Assembly: GCF_026914185.1 (NCBI RefSeq)
Contig: NC_070566.1
Coordinates: 2,976,001 to 3,040,000, forward strand
DNA: 64,000 nt
Reading direction: 5' to 3'
From: Puccinia triticina
Taxonomy: Eukaryota > Basidiomycota > Pucciniomycetes > Pucciniales > Pucciniaceae
The position numbers and the translations under genes are program-made. This document shows, piece after piece, positions 10,862-22,980 of this stretch. Every line of letters starts with the position of its first letter. The first letter of the stretch is position 1. Below the pieces are notes generated by a model. The model made no database searches. It saw only the letters and a program-made list of their open reading frames with translations, and was not told the origin of the DNA.

Positions 10862-12505
10862 TTGTCCTCCGCAATCTTTATTCCCCCATCCCCTCCTTCC
10901 CCGAGCCATCCAGACCCCTCTCTCATAAGGATGAACTCCCGCAACAACCCACCACACCTGACGGCTGCTCAACGGGCCGCCGATCTTGCAGAAGCCAAAG
11001 CCCAACTTGAAGAATCAAAAATTGTTGGTCAAGCAATACACACGGCCACTTCAAAAATCTACGCTGAGCGGATTCTGGTGCCAGATGGATCAAATCTCAA
11101 AGTCTGGGATTGCAAGCTAGCCGAGAAGGGAGGTATTCACCTCAACAAAAAGAAGTTTTTCAGCACAATGAATTCCAACTCTGTGCTGGAAAGGATCGGC
11201 AGGGCCATCCTCTTAGCAATGATCCACCACTCCCTGTTGTCGGAAGTACAGGACGCAGTCTCCTGCAAGGACATGTACAATCTGCTTTTCAAGAAATTCA
11301 AGACAATCAGCCAAGCCACTCAGATGGACGTTTTCTACTGTTTCCTCAAATTCACAAATACGATGAAGCCGACTTCAGCTGGGGTGGCCTCTCAACTGAA
11401 AGATCTTGCGACCAAATTGAAGATCCTTGGTGTGGCTCTCACAATTGACACCTTCATGAGTTTTGTTCTCCAGGCCGGTGTTGGACGCAATACACCTATT
11501 GGTCTAGATTTCAAAAGGAGGATCAAATTGGAAATGCAGCAATTGCTGGACAACAAGATCCCGTCTTTTGAAAAATTTGTCCAGCTCCTATCGGCCTGTA
11601 CACTTCAAGACGGTCACACTCGTCCCTTGCATGGCACAACTTCATCAACAACAATGTCTCCGGCAATCCACCAGTCCATCAGCAACCTTCCACCTTTTGA
11701 TCAGGCAAATTTTCTGGCGGAAATACCCAAGAGCAAATGGCCGGCGGTGCTGGAATTCTATCAAGTGACGGCGAACCGCTGCTGAGGTTGCGGGGACGCA
11801 GCACACTACGTGCGAGATTGTCAGAGCCGTTCTTGTTTGACCCCAGTGAACCAACGTCAACGGGGTCCAGGTACGCTATCATACCGACCCATCCAGATGC
11901 CCCAACAACAAGTCCAGCAAGCCCCGTTCATGGCAATGATAGGCGCAGTGTACCAGCCACCAAATTTCTCCTACGGACAACCTCAATTTCCCTTGACACC
12001 CGGCCCAATGCCTCAACAACAATTCAAGGCGACCCGGTACTTCCAACAGTACCAGAGGCCCTACCCCCCACATCAACAATTTGCCCCCGCCCCTCAACAA
12101 CAGAAACCCTTGCAACAAGCCAACACCTACCGACCAAATCCTGTCCAAGGCCAACATCAAAACTCCAACCAAGCCAGACCCCAACCAGAAAATCAGTGTG
12201 GGGGTGGGGCATCTGCAAAGGAGGCGAACATCCAAGGCCTTCCGGATGGAATCAAGGATGCCGATTTTGGGGCCATGACGGCAGAATTAGACGTAAGTAC
12301 TCATGCCATCAATGATTCAGGGGCGGCCCACCACCTGACCGGTGAAATAGGTCTGCTTCACAACTTCCGTTTGCTCAAATCCCCCATCGCTCTGAACGTA
12401 GCAACTTCAGGAGCGGGAGCCTTTATATCAGGCGCAGGCAAGTTATGCTTTTGAGGGCCCGCAGGCACAACCATAACCATATATTGGGTGTTGTTTTGTG
12501 AGCAA
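10862..12505 (+). pseudogene. Copia-1 gag-protease, left half
   Basis: One frame holds a Copia capsid domain (AQLEESKIVGQAIHTATSK to about residue 260), a CCHC zinc knuckle (GCGDAAHYVRDC), a Gln/Pro-rich linker and the aspartic protease motif NDSGAAHHLTG. Two in-frame TGA codons interrupt it: 11783-11785, inside the zinc knuckle, and 12452-12454, after GAGKLCF. Both fit an ancestral CGA. Coding continues past the second stop (GTTITIYWVLFCEQ) and is cut at 12505 by the CACTAC end of FB-A. Confidence 0.88.
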
Positions 12506-13030
12506 CACTACCAACATGAATGAATTTGCGATGTTGTATATTGATCAGTATAGCGTATATTGATCAATTTTTTTTTGATTCCTCTTCATACCTTTGTCTG
12601 TGTTCCATGTTGCCTTGATACTCTTCTATAATCTCTCAACTTCCCCCTGTGTTAGCTTCAAGCCAGCGGAATCTTTTCTTTTTTTTGCCTGATGAAATCC
12701 ATGAATTTCTACATACACCATTCTGCTCTTCCTGAAAAAAAGACATTGCAAGTTTGAGGATTAATCCTGGGTGGCTGAGTAGTCTCAGAAATTTTGATTT
12801 GTTTTTTTTACTTCAAACATTGATGTTATCAGAAGTCTCCAAATCTACTTTTTGTCAAAAAAGGGAAACATTGACCCCTCACCTCTCTCACAATACCATC
12901 CTTCCTGGGTTGTTAATTTGGTGTGACCTTAAATTTCCTGAAGATGTTCCATATCATCCTTGGTGTTCTACATGCATATAATGCCTTTTGAAATTAGTTT
13001 AACATGGTTGAGCATATTTTTGTCAGGGTC
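12506..13030 (+). repeat. FB-A left terminal inverted repeat
   Basis: It runs from CACTACCAACATG through repeated TATTGATCA motifs to GTCAGGGTCTTAA. It is matched in reverse complement at 23990-24530 and by both ends of FB-B. Confidence 0.85.
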
Positions 13031-13257
13031 TTAACCCCAAGAAACTACCAAATTAGTGATATCTGGCAACCAATCACATTGTAGCTGCTTCATTTGGGGG
13101 TTTGCGGTCATTCAAGGTACAAAATGAATCTTTGAGGGCTTGTGATCATTTTGGTTCCAATATAATGGAAGAACTCCCACGCTGCGCTGAGATATAGTGG
13201 CAGAAACACCAAGAAACTACCAACTTAGTGATATTTGGCAATTGATGACATTGTAGT

Positions 13258-13795
13258 TGAGAAATTTTAATCTGTATTGCTAAGAAATAAGAACCAGGCT
13301 GGAGAGACAAGATCAGATCAGAGAAAAAAGAATAGAATAGAAAGAGAAAAGAATTTACCACCACAAGAGATATGACAATCTAAAGACAACCTGAGACAAT
13401 ATGGAAGAGACAGAGGAGTAGAACAAGGACACTGGCTAGGACAGATGGAAGTAAAGAAGGAGGGAAAGGGGGATCAGCCAAGGATGGGAAGACCAAGGAT
13501 GTCGTCGATCTTTTCTCACCAAATTGAGAATTGAGCCAATCTGAGTGTTTAGGTCTCGAACGATGTCGAGAGTCGAGCGATTTCGAAAGTGAGAGTGAGG
13601 TCTTGATCGATGTCAAGACTTGAGGGAGATTTGATGTCTTGAGCAATGTCAAGACTGGGGAGCAAGAGAGCCAGGGAGAGAGGGAGTGGTCGGATGAGCA
13701 GGCGGAAGAGCGGACTGAAGAACTTTGTCTGAGAAGAGTCCGCGGAAGCTATTGAGTCAGCCCTTTCACAGGGCAATCACGGCGAAAACTCAACA
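13258..13795 (-). repeat. Copia-2 LTR (3' on the coding strand)
   Basis: TG...CA on the plus strand. Internal ORFs are identical to those of the partner LTR. Confidence 0.93.
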
Positions 13796-16700
13796 CCCCC
13801 CGCAATTTGTTGAGAAAAGAACTTTAACCATAAAGCACTTTTCTCGTAGTCGACTGAGGGATTCAAAGTTGCTGGGTTTAGTCAATGCATCCGCGATCAT
13901 TTCTTCTGTTGGAATAAGTTTCACTAGGATTTCATTGTTTTCTTTCATTTTTCTGAGATGCTTGATTTTTATATCTAGATGCTTTGTCTTGGAATTTGAC
14001 CCAAAATTCTTCAATTTCTCGAGTAAACCTTGATTGTCAATGTGAAATTGAGAAGGATTTATCTTTTCATTCCACAGTTCTTCAATAACGTACTTTATCC
14101 ACTCATTTTCTTGTACTCCGTCCGACAGAGCATTCAGTTCGGCTTCCGTTGACGACATGGTAATGTTACACTGCTTCTTGCTGTTCCACGAAATTGGACA
14201 AGCTTTCCAGAAGCAGATGGAACCGCTACAAGAGAGTCAAGTTACTAGATCATCTGCCCAGGTGGCATCGGTGAAGTGTTGAAGAGTTTTTGATTTATCT
14301 TCACAGTCAGGACAGAGTGTAAGAGCGAGATCAGCTGAGCCAGCGATATATTTCCAACAGTGGACAATTTGTTTCCAGTGTTGAATCCCCGGATCGTTAT
14401 TGAAGCTGGATAAAATTGAAACGGCAGGAGCCAAGTCCGGCCTAGTTCTGCAAGCTAGGTAATTGAGAATTCCCGTGTGAGTTCGATAGTTGATCTTGAG
14501 CTTTTGAAATTCAGCCTTCTCATTATCCGTGGCAGGCATTAGTTGAACCCCCACTGATAGAGGAGTCTTCACTGGACGGCATTCTTTGATGCCGGCAATT
14601 TCTAACCCCTTTTTGATTAATTTTTGTTGAGAAAGTTTGATTGAATCGTCATTAACAAGAACGTCCATACCGAGGAGTGTGTCGGGTTCGTGAGCTGATG
14701 AATTAGGAAATCGGAGCAGGAAGAGAGATTCGAAAGCATCGACATTTCCCACGACAACAAGATCATCCACATGAAAAAAGATAGCAGAGTGTCTATCTTC
14801 ATGGACAAACAGGCAAGGGTTGGCGGTAGATTGATTGAAGTGGATTTCTCTAAACCATCCCGTAAGAGTATCGTACCAGTTGGCCGGTGCTTGTTTGAGA
14901 CCATACAGAGACTTGTTCAGACGTAGATACGGAGCTTTCCTTGCCAAACCTTCAGGCGTTTTGATATAGATTTCTTCTTTTAGCGGTGCGAATAGAAATG
15001 CGCTTTTAACATCGAACTGTCGGATAGGAAGTTTCTTGTCCAATGCAAACATAAGCACAATCAACAGAGTAGTGAACTTTCCCGTTGGAGCGAAAGTGTT
15101 TTCATAGTCCCGGCCCTCAATTTGCCGGAAACCTTGAATGCATAGTTGTGCCTTCTTTCTTTCAGCAGCGGAGAGCGTCGCTGGTTTAGTCTTAAAGATC
15201 CAAACAGTGCGTAGGAAAGATGCGGGCGTGTTCCATTTGTCATCCCAGACTTGATGAGATTCAATGTTTTCTAGTTCATCATTGGTGGCAGCAATCCAGC
15301 CCTTTTTTTCAATTGATTTCATGGCTTGTTGAAAAGTGTCGGGATCGCTAGTGAGATAGGAATATTTAGCAGGTTTAACACGGTCGGTTTGATCACGTAG
15401 TGATCTCTGCACAGGAACTAGAGTGTCGGCAACTTCATCTTCATTGGTTTCGGATTCTTCATTGACAGGATCATTCTTTTCTTCAGTTTCTTCTTGAGGA
15501 TCTGGTCTGGAGTCTTCGACAGGCGACACGTTAGGTGGTTTATCTTTGTCATCAAACAGTTCTACGATAAACTCTGAGTCATCTCCACAGACATCTGATT
15601 TTGGAAAGTCAAGAAAAGAAAGGTGCTTTGTATTCAGTAGTCTTCCTTCATCCGTGAGAATCCTATACGAGCAGAGTTCTTCATTAAACCCAACTAGAGT
15701 ACCCAGGCCCCCTTTTTCAGCTAATTTAGAGTTTGATTTTTCTGGTAGAAAGAGATATGAGACCCGGTTGCCAATAGGTTTGAAGAAACTTAAAGGTATA
15801 GACCAATTTTTGAATAACTCAAACGGAGATTTTCTGTTCCGATGAGCAGGAATCTGATTCAAAGTTAGCGTGCTAGCCTTCACGACTTCGTTCCATAATC
15901 TCTTGTTGAGGCCGGAATCTTTGAAAATGGCACGAGTAGATTCAAGAATCGTCCGATTAAATCGTTCTGCCAAGCCGTTTTGTTGAGGAGTGTAGGCGTC
16001 GGAGTATCTAGCTTTGATTAAGTGTTTGTTGCAAAAGTCCAGAAGATGTCTATTAATGAACTCCGTCCCTCTGTCTGAATGAATTACAGTGGGATAATAG
16101 CCAAATCGGCGAGCCTCTAGATCGATAGCCTGTTCCAGAACTTTAGATACATCGCTCTTGTGTCTTAACGGAAGAGCAGCGCAAAAGCGAGTACAGCTGT
16201 CCACGACCGTCAGGAAGTATCGGTGTCCTTCGCGAGATGATGGAGAGATAGGACCAACAACGTCGAGGTGAATCTCCTCAAACGGTTTGGACGCAGTTGA
16301 ATGTCGGGAGTGGAAGGATCCTCTTGTGATTTTGGAAACAGCACACGCCTCGCAGGCCCCGTAGTTCTTCATTTGAATTCCGAGTCTTTGTCTGATTCTT
16401 CGGTAGCTTACATGGCCAAGAGATTTATGCAGAAGCTCACTTGTAGATAGCAAACACTGTTGGCTCTCATTCTTGAAGTGAAGAGTAGGTAGGTTGTTCT
16501 CATATTGACCTCTCATGATGATTGATTTGTCTTTGAGAATAGAAAAAGAATTTATTTCAAGAAGAATATCATAGCCGTCGAGTGCAAGACATCGAGCTGA
16601 CAAAAGATTGACTACAATGTCTGGAACGTAGAGAACATTGTGTAATAAGAGATCACCGGCGTCGTTGGACAGTTTAATAGTGCCAATACCCTTGATCTTC

Positions 16701-17737
16701 AACGATTCCGTGCCCGAGCTAGTTTTCACGACTCCTTCTTCTTTGAGAGAGATAGATAGGAAGAGGTTCAGATCAAAAGTCATATGAGCAGATGACCCGG
16801 AGTCGAGAATGAAATTTGATGTGGGAGAGGATAAAGAGGATAGAAAACTGCTAACGCTATTCTCCGACCGAGTGTTCTTGGGTTGAGACTGAGCATCGTC
16901 GGTCTTCAAGGGTCGCAGCTTAGGATAGAGACCCCAACATCTTTCTTTTGGGTGAGTCGCTGAGGGGTTGTGATACTCCTTGGTGCATCCATTTTTGGGT
17001 GGACCGGTGAAAAGAGATACTTGAGAATTGGAAGACTTAGAGGAGACTTGATTGATTACGAGATTATGAGCGTGTATTCTCAGATGATCGAGTATTTCTT
17101 CCGGCTTCGTGAGGCCATTCTGGGTGATGTTTGTCTTCATACTGTCCATCTCAGTCGTCCTCGGAAATCTTTTTAAGATCTCGTATCCGATGATGTCGGA
17201 ATCAATCTGAATGCCGACTTCGTGCATCTCGTTGATCACTTTCTTTATTTTTGTGATAAAAGTTTTGATATCAGTCTCTTCAAAAGTCATGTAGGAGAAC
17301 TGATTCCAAACTCGGGCTCTGTTAGCACTGTGCTTCGAGGCGAAGTATTCGATAATGGCCTTCCATATCTTTAGCGCATCGCCTCGGTTGTCCTTGTTCA
17401 CGATGTTTGATTGTATTTCAACGTCCAGCTTTGAAGTCATTATTGTTCGAATGAACAATTTGTTGTCGGTGGAAATAATACCGGTATTGTGCGTAAAAAT
17501 TTCCTTGACACTGAGGTTTTCGAAAAGATTGAGCATTCGTTCCTTCCAGCTGGAGAAGTTCTCCTGAGTCAGGGCGGGGATTGACTTGATGGCCGTTTCT
17601 ATGGCCAGAGCCTTAAGCTTCTCGGAGGAAATCACTGAGTCTGTCATCTTCGTTTTAGAGGTAGCAGGTTGTAAGAGAGGTGGTGGCTGGTTCGCAAAGG
17701 GAGTCGTTTTTGAGTCTTCAATAGGGGCAGAAGACAT
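13790..17737 (-). pseudogene. Copia-2 gag-pol polyprotein with one stop codon
   Basis: A 1,166-codon frame (17737-14237) continues after a single TGA at 14239-14237 to the stop at 13790. Domains in order: capsid (about residues 40-240), protease (LDSGSSAH), GAG-pre-integrase (LLHKSLGHVSYRRI), integrase with D, D and E in HLDVVGP, HSDRGTEF and NGLAERFN, reverse transcriptase with YGLKQAPANWY and HVDD, and RNase H (MSSTEAELNALSDG). The TGA lies between ADDLVT and LSCSGSICFW, where Copia proteins usually have Arg, so CGA to TGA is likely. Everything else appears intact. The product makes virus-like particles, copies the RNA and integrates the cDNA. Confidence 0.93.
13796..13805 (-). promoter_or_regulatory. 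Copia-2 polypurine tract
   Basis: On the minus strand, GCGGGGGG lies immediately before the 3' LTR and would prime second-strand synthesis. Confidence 0.7.
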
Positions 17738-17761
17738 ACGATCCGAAGCGTTGATTTGGCA

Positions 17762-17780
17762 GCCTTCAACTGTTAATCGT
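17762..17780 (-). promoter_or_regulatory. Copia-2 primer-binding site
   Basis: On the minus strand, CGATTAACAGT directly follows the 5' LTR. Its complement, ACTGTTAATCG, resembles the anticodon arm of tRNA-Asn(GUU), again suggesting a half-tRNA primer. Confidence 0.45.
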
Positions 17781-18317
17781 GAGAAATTTTAATCTGTATT
17801 GCTAAGAAATAAGAACCAGGCTGGAGAGACAAGATCAGATCAGAGAAAAAAGAATAGAATAGAAAGAGAAAAGAATTTACCACCACAAGAGATATGACAA
17901 TCTAAAGACAACCTGAGACAATATGGAAGAGACAGAGGAGTAGAACAAGGACACTGGCTAGGACAGATGGAAGTAAAGAAGGAGGGAAAGGGGGATCAGC
18001 CAAGGATGGGAAGACCAAGGATGTCGTCGATCTTTTCTCACCAAATTGAGAATTGAGCCAATCTGAGTGTTTAGGTCTCGAACGATGTCGAGAGTCGAGC
18101 GATTTCGAAAGTGAGAGTGAGGTCTTGATCGATGTCAAGACTTGAGGGAGATTTGATGTCTTGAGCAATGTCAAGACTGGGGAGCAAGAGAGCCAGGGAG
18201 AGAGGGAGTGGTCGGATGAGCAGGCGGAAGAGCGGACTGAAGAACTTTGTCTGAGAAGAGTCCGCGGAAGCTATTGAGTCAGCCCTTTCACAGGGCAATC
18301 ACGGCGAAAACTCAACA
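17781..18317 (-). repeat. Copia-2 LTR (5' on the coding strand)
   Basis: Matches 13258-13795 over its length, with at most a base or so uncertainty at the outer edge. Confidence 0.93.
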
Positions 18318-21199
18318 GTAGTTGCTACGTTTGAGGGTCTTGTGGTCATTCAAGGCTCATAATGAATCTGTGAGGGCATTTGATCATTTTGGTACCAATA
18401 TCATGGAAGAACTACCACGCTGCGCTGAGATATAGTGGCATAAACACCAAGAAACTACCAAATTAGTGATATTTGGCACCTGATCACATTGTGGCTGCTA
18501 CATTTTGGGGTCTTGTGGTCATTCAAGGTAAAAAATGAATTTTTGAGGGGAATTGAACACTTTGGTACCAATATTATGCAAGACTCCCACGCTGCGCTAA
18601 GATTTAGTGGCAGAAACACCAAGAAACTACCAAATTAGTGATATTTGGCACCTGATAACATTGTGGCTGCTACATATTGGGGTCTTGTGGTCATTCAAGG
18701 TACACAATGGACCTTTGAGGGCATTTGATCATTTTGCTACCAATATCATGGAAGAACTCCCACGCTGCGCCAAGATATAGTGGCAGAAACACCAAGAAAC
18801 TACCAAATAAGTGACATTTGGCAACTGATCAGATTGTGGCTGTTACATTTGAGGTTTTTGTGGTCATTCAAGGTACACAATTAATCTTTGAGAGCATTTG
18901 GTCATTTTAGTACCAATATCATGGAAGAACTCCCAGCCTGCGCTGAGATATAGTGGCAGAAACACCAAGAAACTACCAAATTAGTGACATTTGGCAACTG
19001 ATCAGATTGTGGCTGCTACATTTGGGGGTTTTGTGGTCATTCAAGGTACAGAATGAATCTTTGAGGGCATGTGATCATTTTGGTACCAATATCATGGAAG
19101 AACTCCCATGCTGCGCTGAGATATAGTGGCAGAAACACCAAGGAACTACCAAATTAGGGACATTTGGCAACTGATCAGATTGTGGCTGCTACATTTGGGG
19201 GTTTGTGGTCATTCAAGGTACACAATGTATCTTTGAGGGCATGTGATCATTTTGGTCCCAATATCATGGAAGAAATCCCACACTGCGCTGAGATATAGTC
19301 GCAGAAACACAAGAAACTACCAAATTAGTGATATTTGGCAACTGATCAGATTGTGGCTGCTACATTTGGGGGTTCTGTGGTCATCCAAGGTACAAAATAA
19401 GCCTTAGAGTGCATTTGATCATTTGGTTGCCAATATCATGGAAGAACTCCCACGCTGTGTTGAGATATAGTGGCAGAAAGACCAAAAAACTCCCAAATTA
19501 ATGATATTTAGCAACTGATCACATTGTGGCTGCTACATTTGGGGGTTTTGTGGTCATTCAAGGTACTCTTAGCGCAGTGTGGGAGTTCTTCCATGATATT
19601 GGTACCAAAATGATCACATGCCCTCAAAGATTCATTCTGTACCTTGAATGACCACAAAACCCCCAAATGTAGCAGCCACAATCTGATCAGTTGCCAAATG
19701 TCACTAATTTGGTAGTTTCTTGGTGTTTCTGCCACTATATCTCAGCGCAGGCTGGGAGTTCTTCCATGATATTGGTACTAAAATGACCAAATGCTCTCAA
19801 AGATTAATTGTGTACCTTGAATGACCACAAAAACCTCAAATGTAACAGCCACAATCTGATCAGTTGCCAAATGTCACTTATTTGGTAGTTTCTTGGTGTT
19901 TCTGCCACTATATCTTGGCGCAGCGTGGGAGTTCTTCCATGATATTGGTAGCAAAATGATCAAATGCTCTCAAAGGTCCATTGTGTACCTTGAATGACCA
20001 CAAAAACCTCAAATGTAGCAGCCACAATGTGATCAGTTGCCAAATGTTGCCAATTTGGAAATTTCTTGGTGTTCCTGCCACTATATCTTAGTGCAGCGTG
20101 GGAGTTCTTCCATGATGTTGGTACCAAAATTATCAAATTCACTCAAAGATTTATTACTCTTAGCGCAGCGATTGGTACCAAAACGATCACATGCCCTCAA
20201 AGATTCATTCTGTACCTTGAACGACCACAAAACTCCCAAATGTAGCAGCCACAATTCAATCAGTTGCCAATTATCACTAATTTGGTAGTTTCTTGGTGTA
20301 TCTGCCACTATATCTCAGCGCAGGCTGGGAGTTCTTCCATGATATTGGTAACACAATGATCAAATCCCCTCAAAGATTCAGTGTGTACCTTGAATGACCA
20401 CAAAACCCCCAAATGCAGCAGCCAAAATCTGATCAGTTGCCAAATATCACTAATTTGGTAGTACCTTGGTGTTTCTGCCACTATATCTCAGCGCAGGCTG
20501 GGAGTTCTTCTATGATATTGGTACCGCAATGATCCAATCCCCTCAGAGATTCAGTGTGTACCTTGAATGACCACAAAAACCTCAAATGTAGCAGCCACAA
20601 TGTGATCAGTTGCAAAATGTCACCAATTTGGAAATTTCTTGGTGTTCATGCCACTGTATCTTAGTGCAGCGTGGGAGTTCTTCCATGATGTTGGTACCAA
20701 AATTATCAAATTCCCTCAAAGATTTATTACTCTTAGCGCAGCGTGGGAGTTCTTCCATGATATTGGTACCAAAATGATCACATGCCCTCAAAGATTTATT
20801 GTGTACCTTGAATGACCACAAAACCCCCAAATGTAGCAGCTACAATTCAATCAGTTGCCAATTATCACTAATTTGGTAGTTTCTTGGTGTTTCTGCCACT
20901 ATATCTCAGCGCAGGCTGGGAGTTCTTCCATGATCTTGGTACCAAAATGATCACATGCCCTCAAAGACTCAGTTTGTACCTTAAATGACCACAAAAACCT
21001 CCAATGTTGCAGCCACAATGTGATCAGTTGCCAAATGTCACTAATTTGGAAATTTCTTGGTGTTTCTGCCACTATATCTTAGCTCAGCGTGGGAGTTCTT
21101 CCATGATATTGGTACCAAAATGACCAAATGCCCTCAATGATTCATTGTGTACCTTGAATGACCACAAAACCCCCAAATGTAGCAGCCACAATCTGATCA

Positions 21200-21736
21200 C
21201 ACTACAAACATTTATTATTTTGCCCAAAAAAAAAATAAAAGTCAACATGAAAAAAATAAAACCAAAATTTCACTCAGGGGAACAAACTGAGCATGCTGAG
21301 CCAAAAAAATAAAATGTCCCAAACTGAGCAAAAAACATTGGACAATGTTTTGGGATGGTTTTTTTTCACCATGGGCTATTCAGTAGCCCGGGTTGATACT
21401 TCTAGACCACCAAAAGCCCATGTTGAGATTTGGGCCCATCAAAAGCCCAAGAAGCTCCCAGGGCAAGGTAAAACTTCTTTAATACTGACCCAATGTGCTT
21501 TTGGGGCAGGCCCATCTCAGGCCCGCTCAAGGCCCGCTCAAGCCCGCTCCAGGCCCGCCAGGCCCGTGAAAAAAAACCATCCCAAAACATTGTCCAATGT
21601 TTTTTGCTCAGTTTGGGACATTTTATTTTTTTGGCTCAGCATGCTCAGTTTGTTCCCCTGAGTGAAATTTTGGTTTTATTTTTTTCATGTTGACTTTTAT
21701 TTTATTTTTTGGGCAAAATAATAAATTTTTGTAGTG
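21200..21736. mobile_element. 537-bp CACTAC-ended hairpin element
   Basis: The ends CACTACAAACATTTATTATT and (reverse) CACTACAAAAATTTATTATT start inverted repeats of about 200 bp. The 3-bp duplication TCA (21197-21199 and 21737-21739) splits a foldback unit. There is no transposase. The termini and duplication length match those of the foldback block. Confidence 0.88.
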
Positions 21737-21983
21737 TCAGTTGCCAAATGTCACCAACTTGGTAGTTTCTTGGTGTTTCTGCCACTATATCTTAGCGCAG
21801 CGTGGTAGTTCTTCCATGATATTGGGGCCAAAATGATCACATGCCCTCAAAGATTCATTGTGTCCCTTGAATGACCACAAAACCCCCAAATGTAGCAGCC
21901 ACAATCTGATCAGTTGCCAAATATCACTAATTTGGTAGTTCCTTGGTGTTTCTGCCACTATATTTTAGCGCAGTGTGGGAGGT

Positions 21984-22980
21984 TGTCAGCCTTAGAGATA
22001 CATTAAGTATCCAAAAGACTGCAATAACCCAGTAAATAATAATAATTAGTGAATTATTATTGCAGAATCAGATTCCTCATCATAAATTAAGGGGGGTCAC
22101 CCACTCAAAGTACCCCCTTATTCCTATTCCTTCATGTACTAATTGTATAAATAAGAATTGGTCCCAGAATGCGCCCAAAACATTAGTATTACATACAAAA
22201 AATTAGTAAAACAATTAAAGTACATAAAACTAAACTGTTGTACAATAATGAGTAATATTACTCGTGTAAAAATACCCCGTGAAAGGATTATGTAGACTTC
22301 TACTGAAGCTCTTTCACATGACAATTGGTTATAAACATGTCATGTGACAGAGTCAGGGAAATTAGTCTATTTTAAATACAATTAAAATACCCACAGCCAA
22401 GCCCTTTTCACGGCTACAGCCATGGATACTCCCATAGGGAGAAAAGGACTCAGTGTTTACGCCCACTGAAGTCCCCTCTATAAATAGAGGCCTATTTGGC
22501 CCTCAGGAAAAGATCCCCCAGACCATTCACCGCCTACAAACTGTAAGTTACTGTGAATATTCTCCTCTGCTACTATTGTAGCCCCTTTTCCCTTTAAAAC
22601 CATCCCCAGCACGTAAAATCCACTGGATTAAACCTTTAAATGTCAAAACTCCCTTATTAGCATATTTAGCAGCTTTATCCTTAAAAGTAGTTGCTGTAAG
22701 ACTCCTGCCTCTGACAAGCAGCCAATCAGCTTAAGCGCTTACCACCTACTTTTTACGCCAAATTTATTCCCTGTAATTAATAATTATATATTATTAATTA
22801 CATAATAAATCTTCCTATTTTTAGAAGAGTGTTTTAAAACCCTTGTAGTGGCCAAATTACCACGAAACAAGCTTAGTAATTTACATTACTAGTGTTTACA
22901 TCAGCACAGTTATAGTGCTAGGGCCCAAAATCCTTAATTTTGACGGGTTTTTGCCCTAAGCTTCATAAACAGAGCTGTCA
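21984..22980. mobile_element. Solo LTR (997 bp)
   Basis: It begins TGTCAGCC and ends GCTGTCA, with the 5-bp duplication GAGGT at 21979-21983 and 22981-22985 interrupting a foldback unit. No internal coding region remains. A TATA-type CTATAAATAG at 22478-22487 is a likely LTR promoter core. Confidence 0.85.

Larger units (their letters stand above)
13258..18317 (-). mobile_element. Copia-2 retrotransposon inserted in FB-A (5.06 kb)
   Basis: Near-identical 538-bp LTRs lie at 13258-13795 and about 17781-18317. The 5-bp duplication GTAGT (13253-13257 and 18318-18322) splits a foldback unit that is otherwise continuous. Genes run on the minus strand. The similarity of the LTRs and a single premature stop in the polyprotein indicate a recent insertion. 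Confidence 0.95.
13031..19565 (+). repeat. FB-A left array of ~173-bp units
   Basis: About nine units, each containing CCAAGAAACTACCAAATTAG, TTGGCAACTGATCA and GGTACCAATATCATGGAAG. Successive starts lie near 13035, 13209, 18447, 18619, 18790, 18966, 19138, 19311 and 19481. The gap is the Copia-2 insertion. Orientation flips at about 19565. Confidence 0.85.

Noticed and set aside
13380..13776. ORFs of 90 and 75 codons on the minus strand, repeated at 17902-18298
   Set aside because: They lie entirely in the Copia-2 LTRs and are identical only because the LTRs are.
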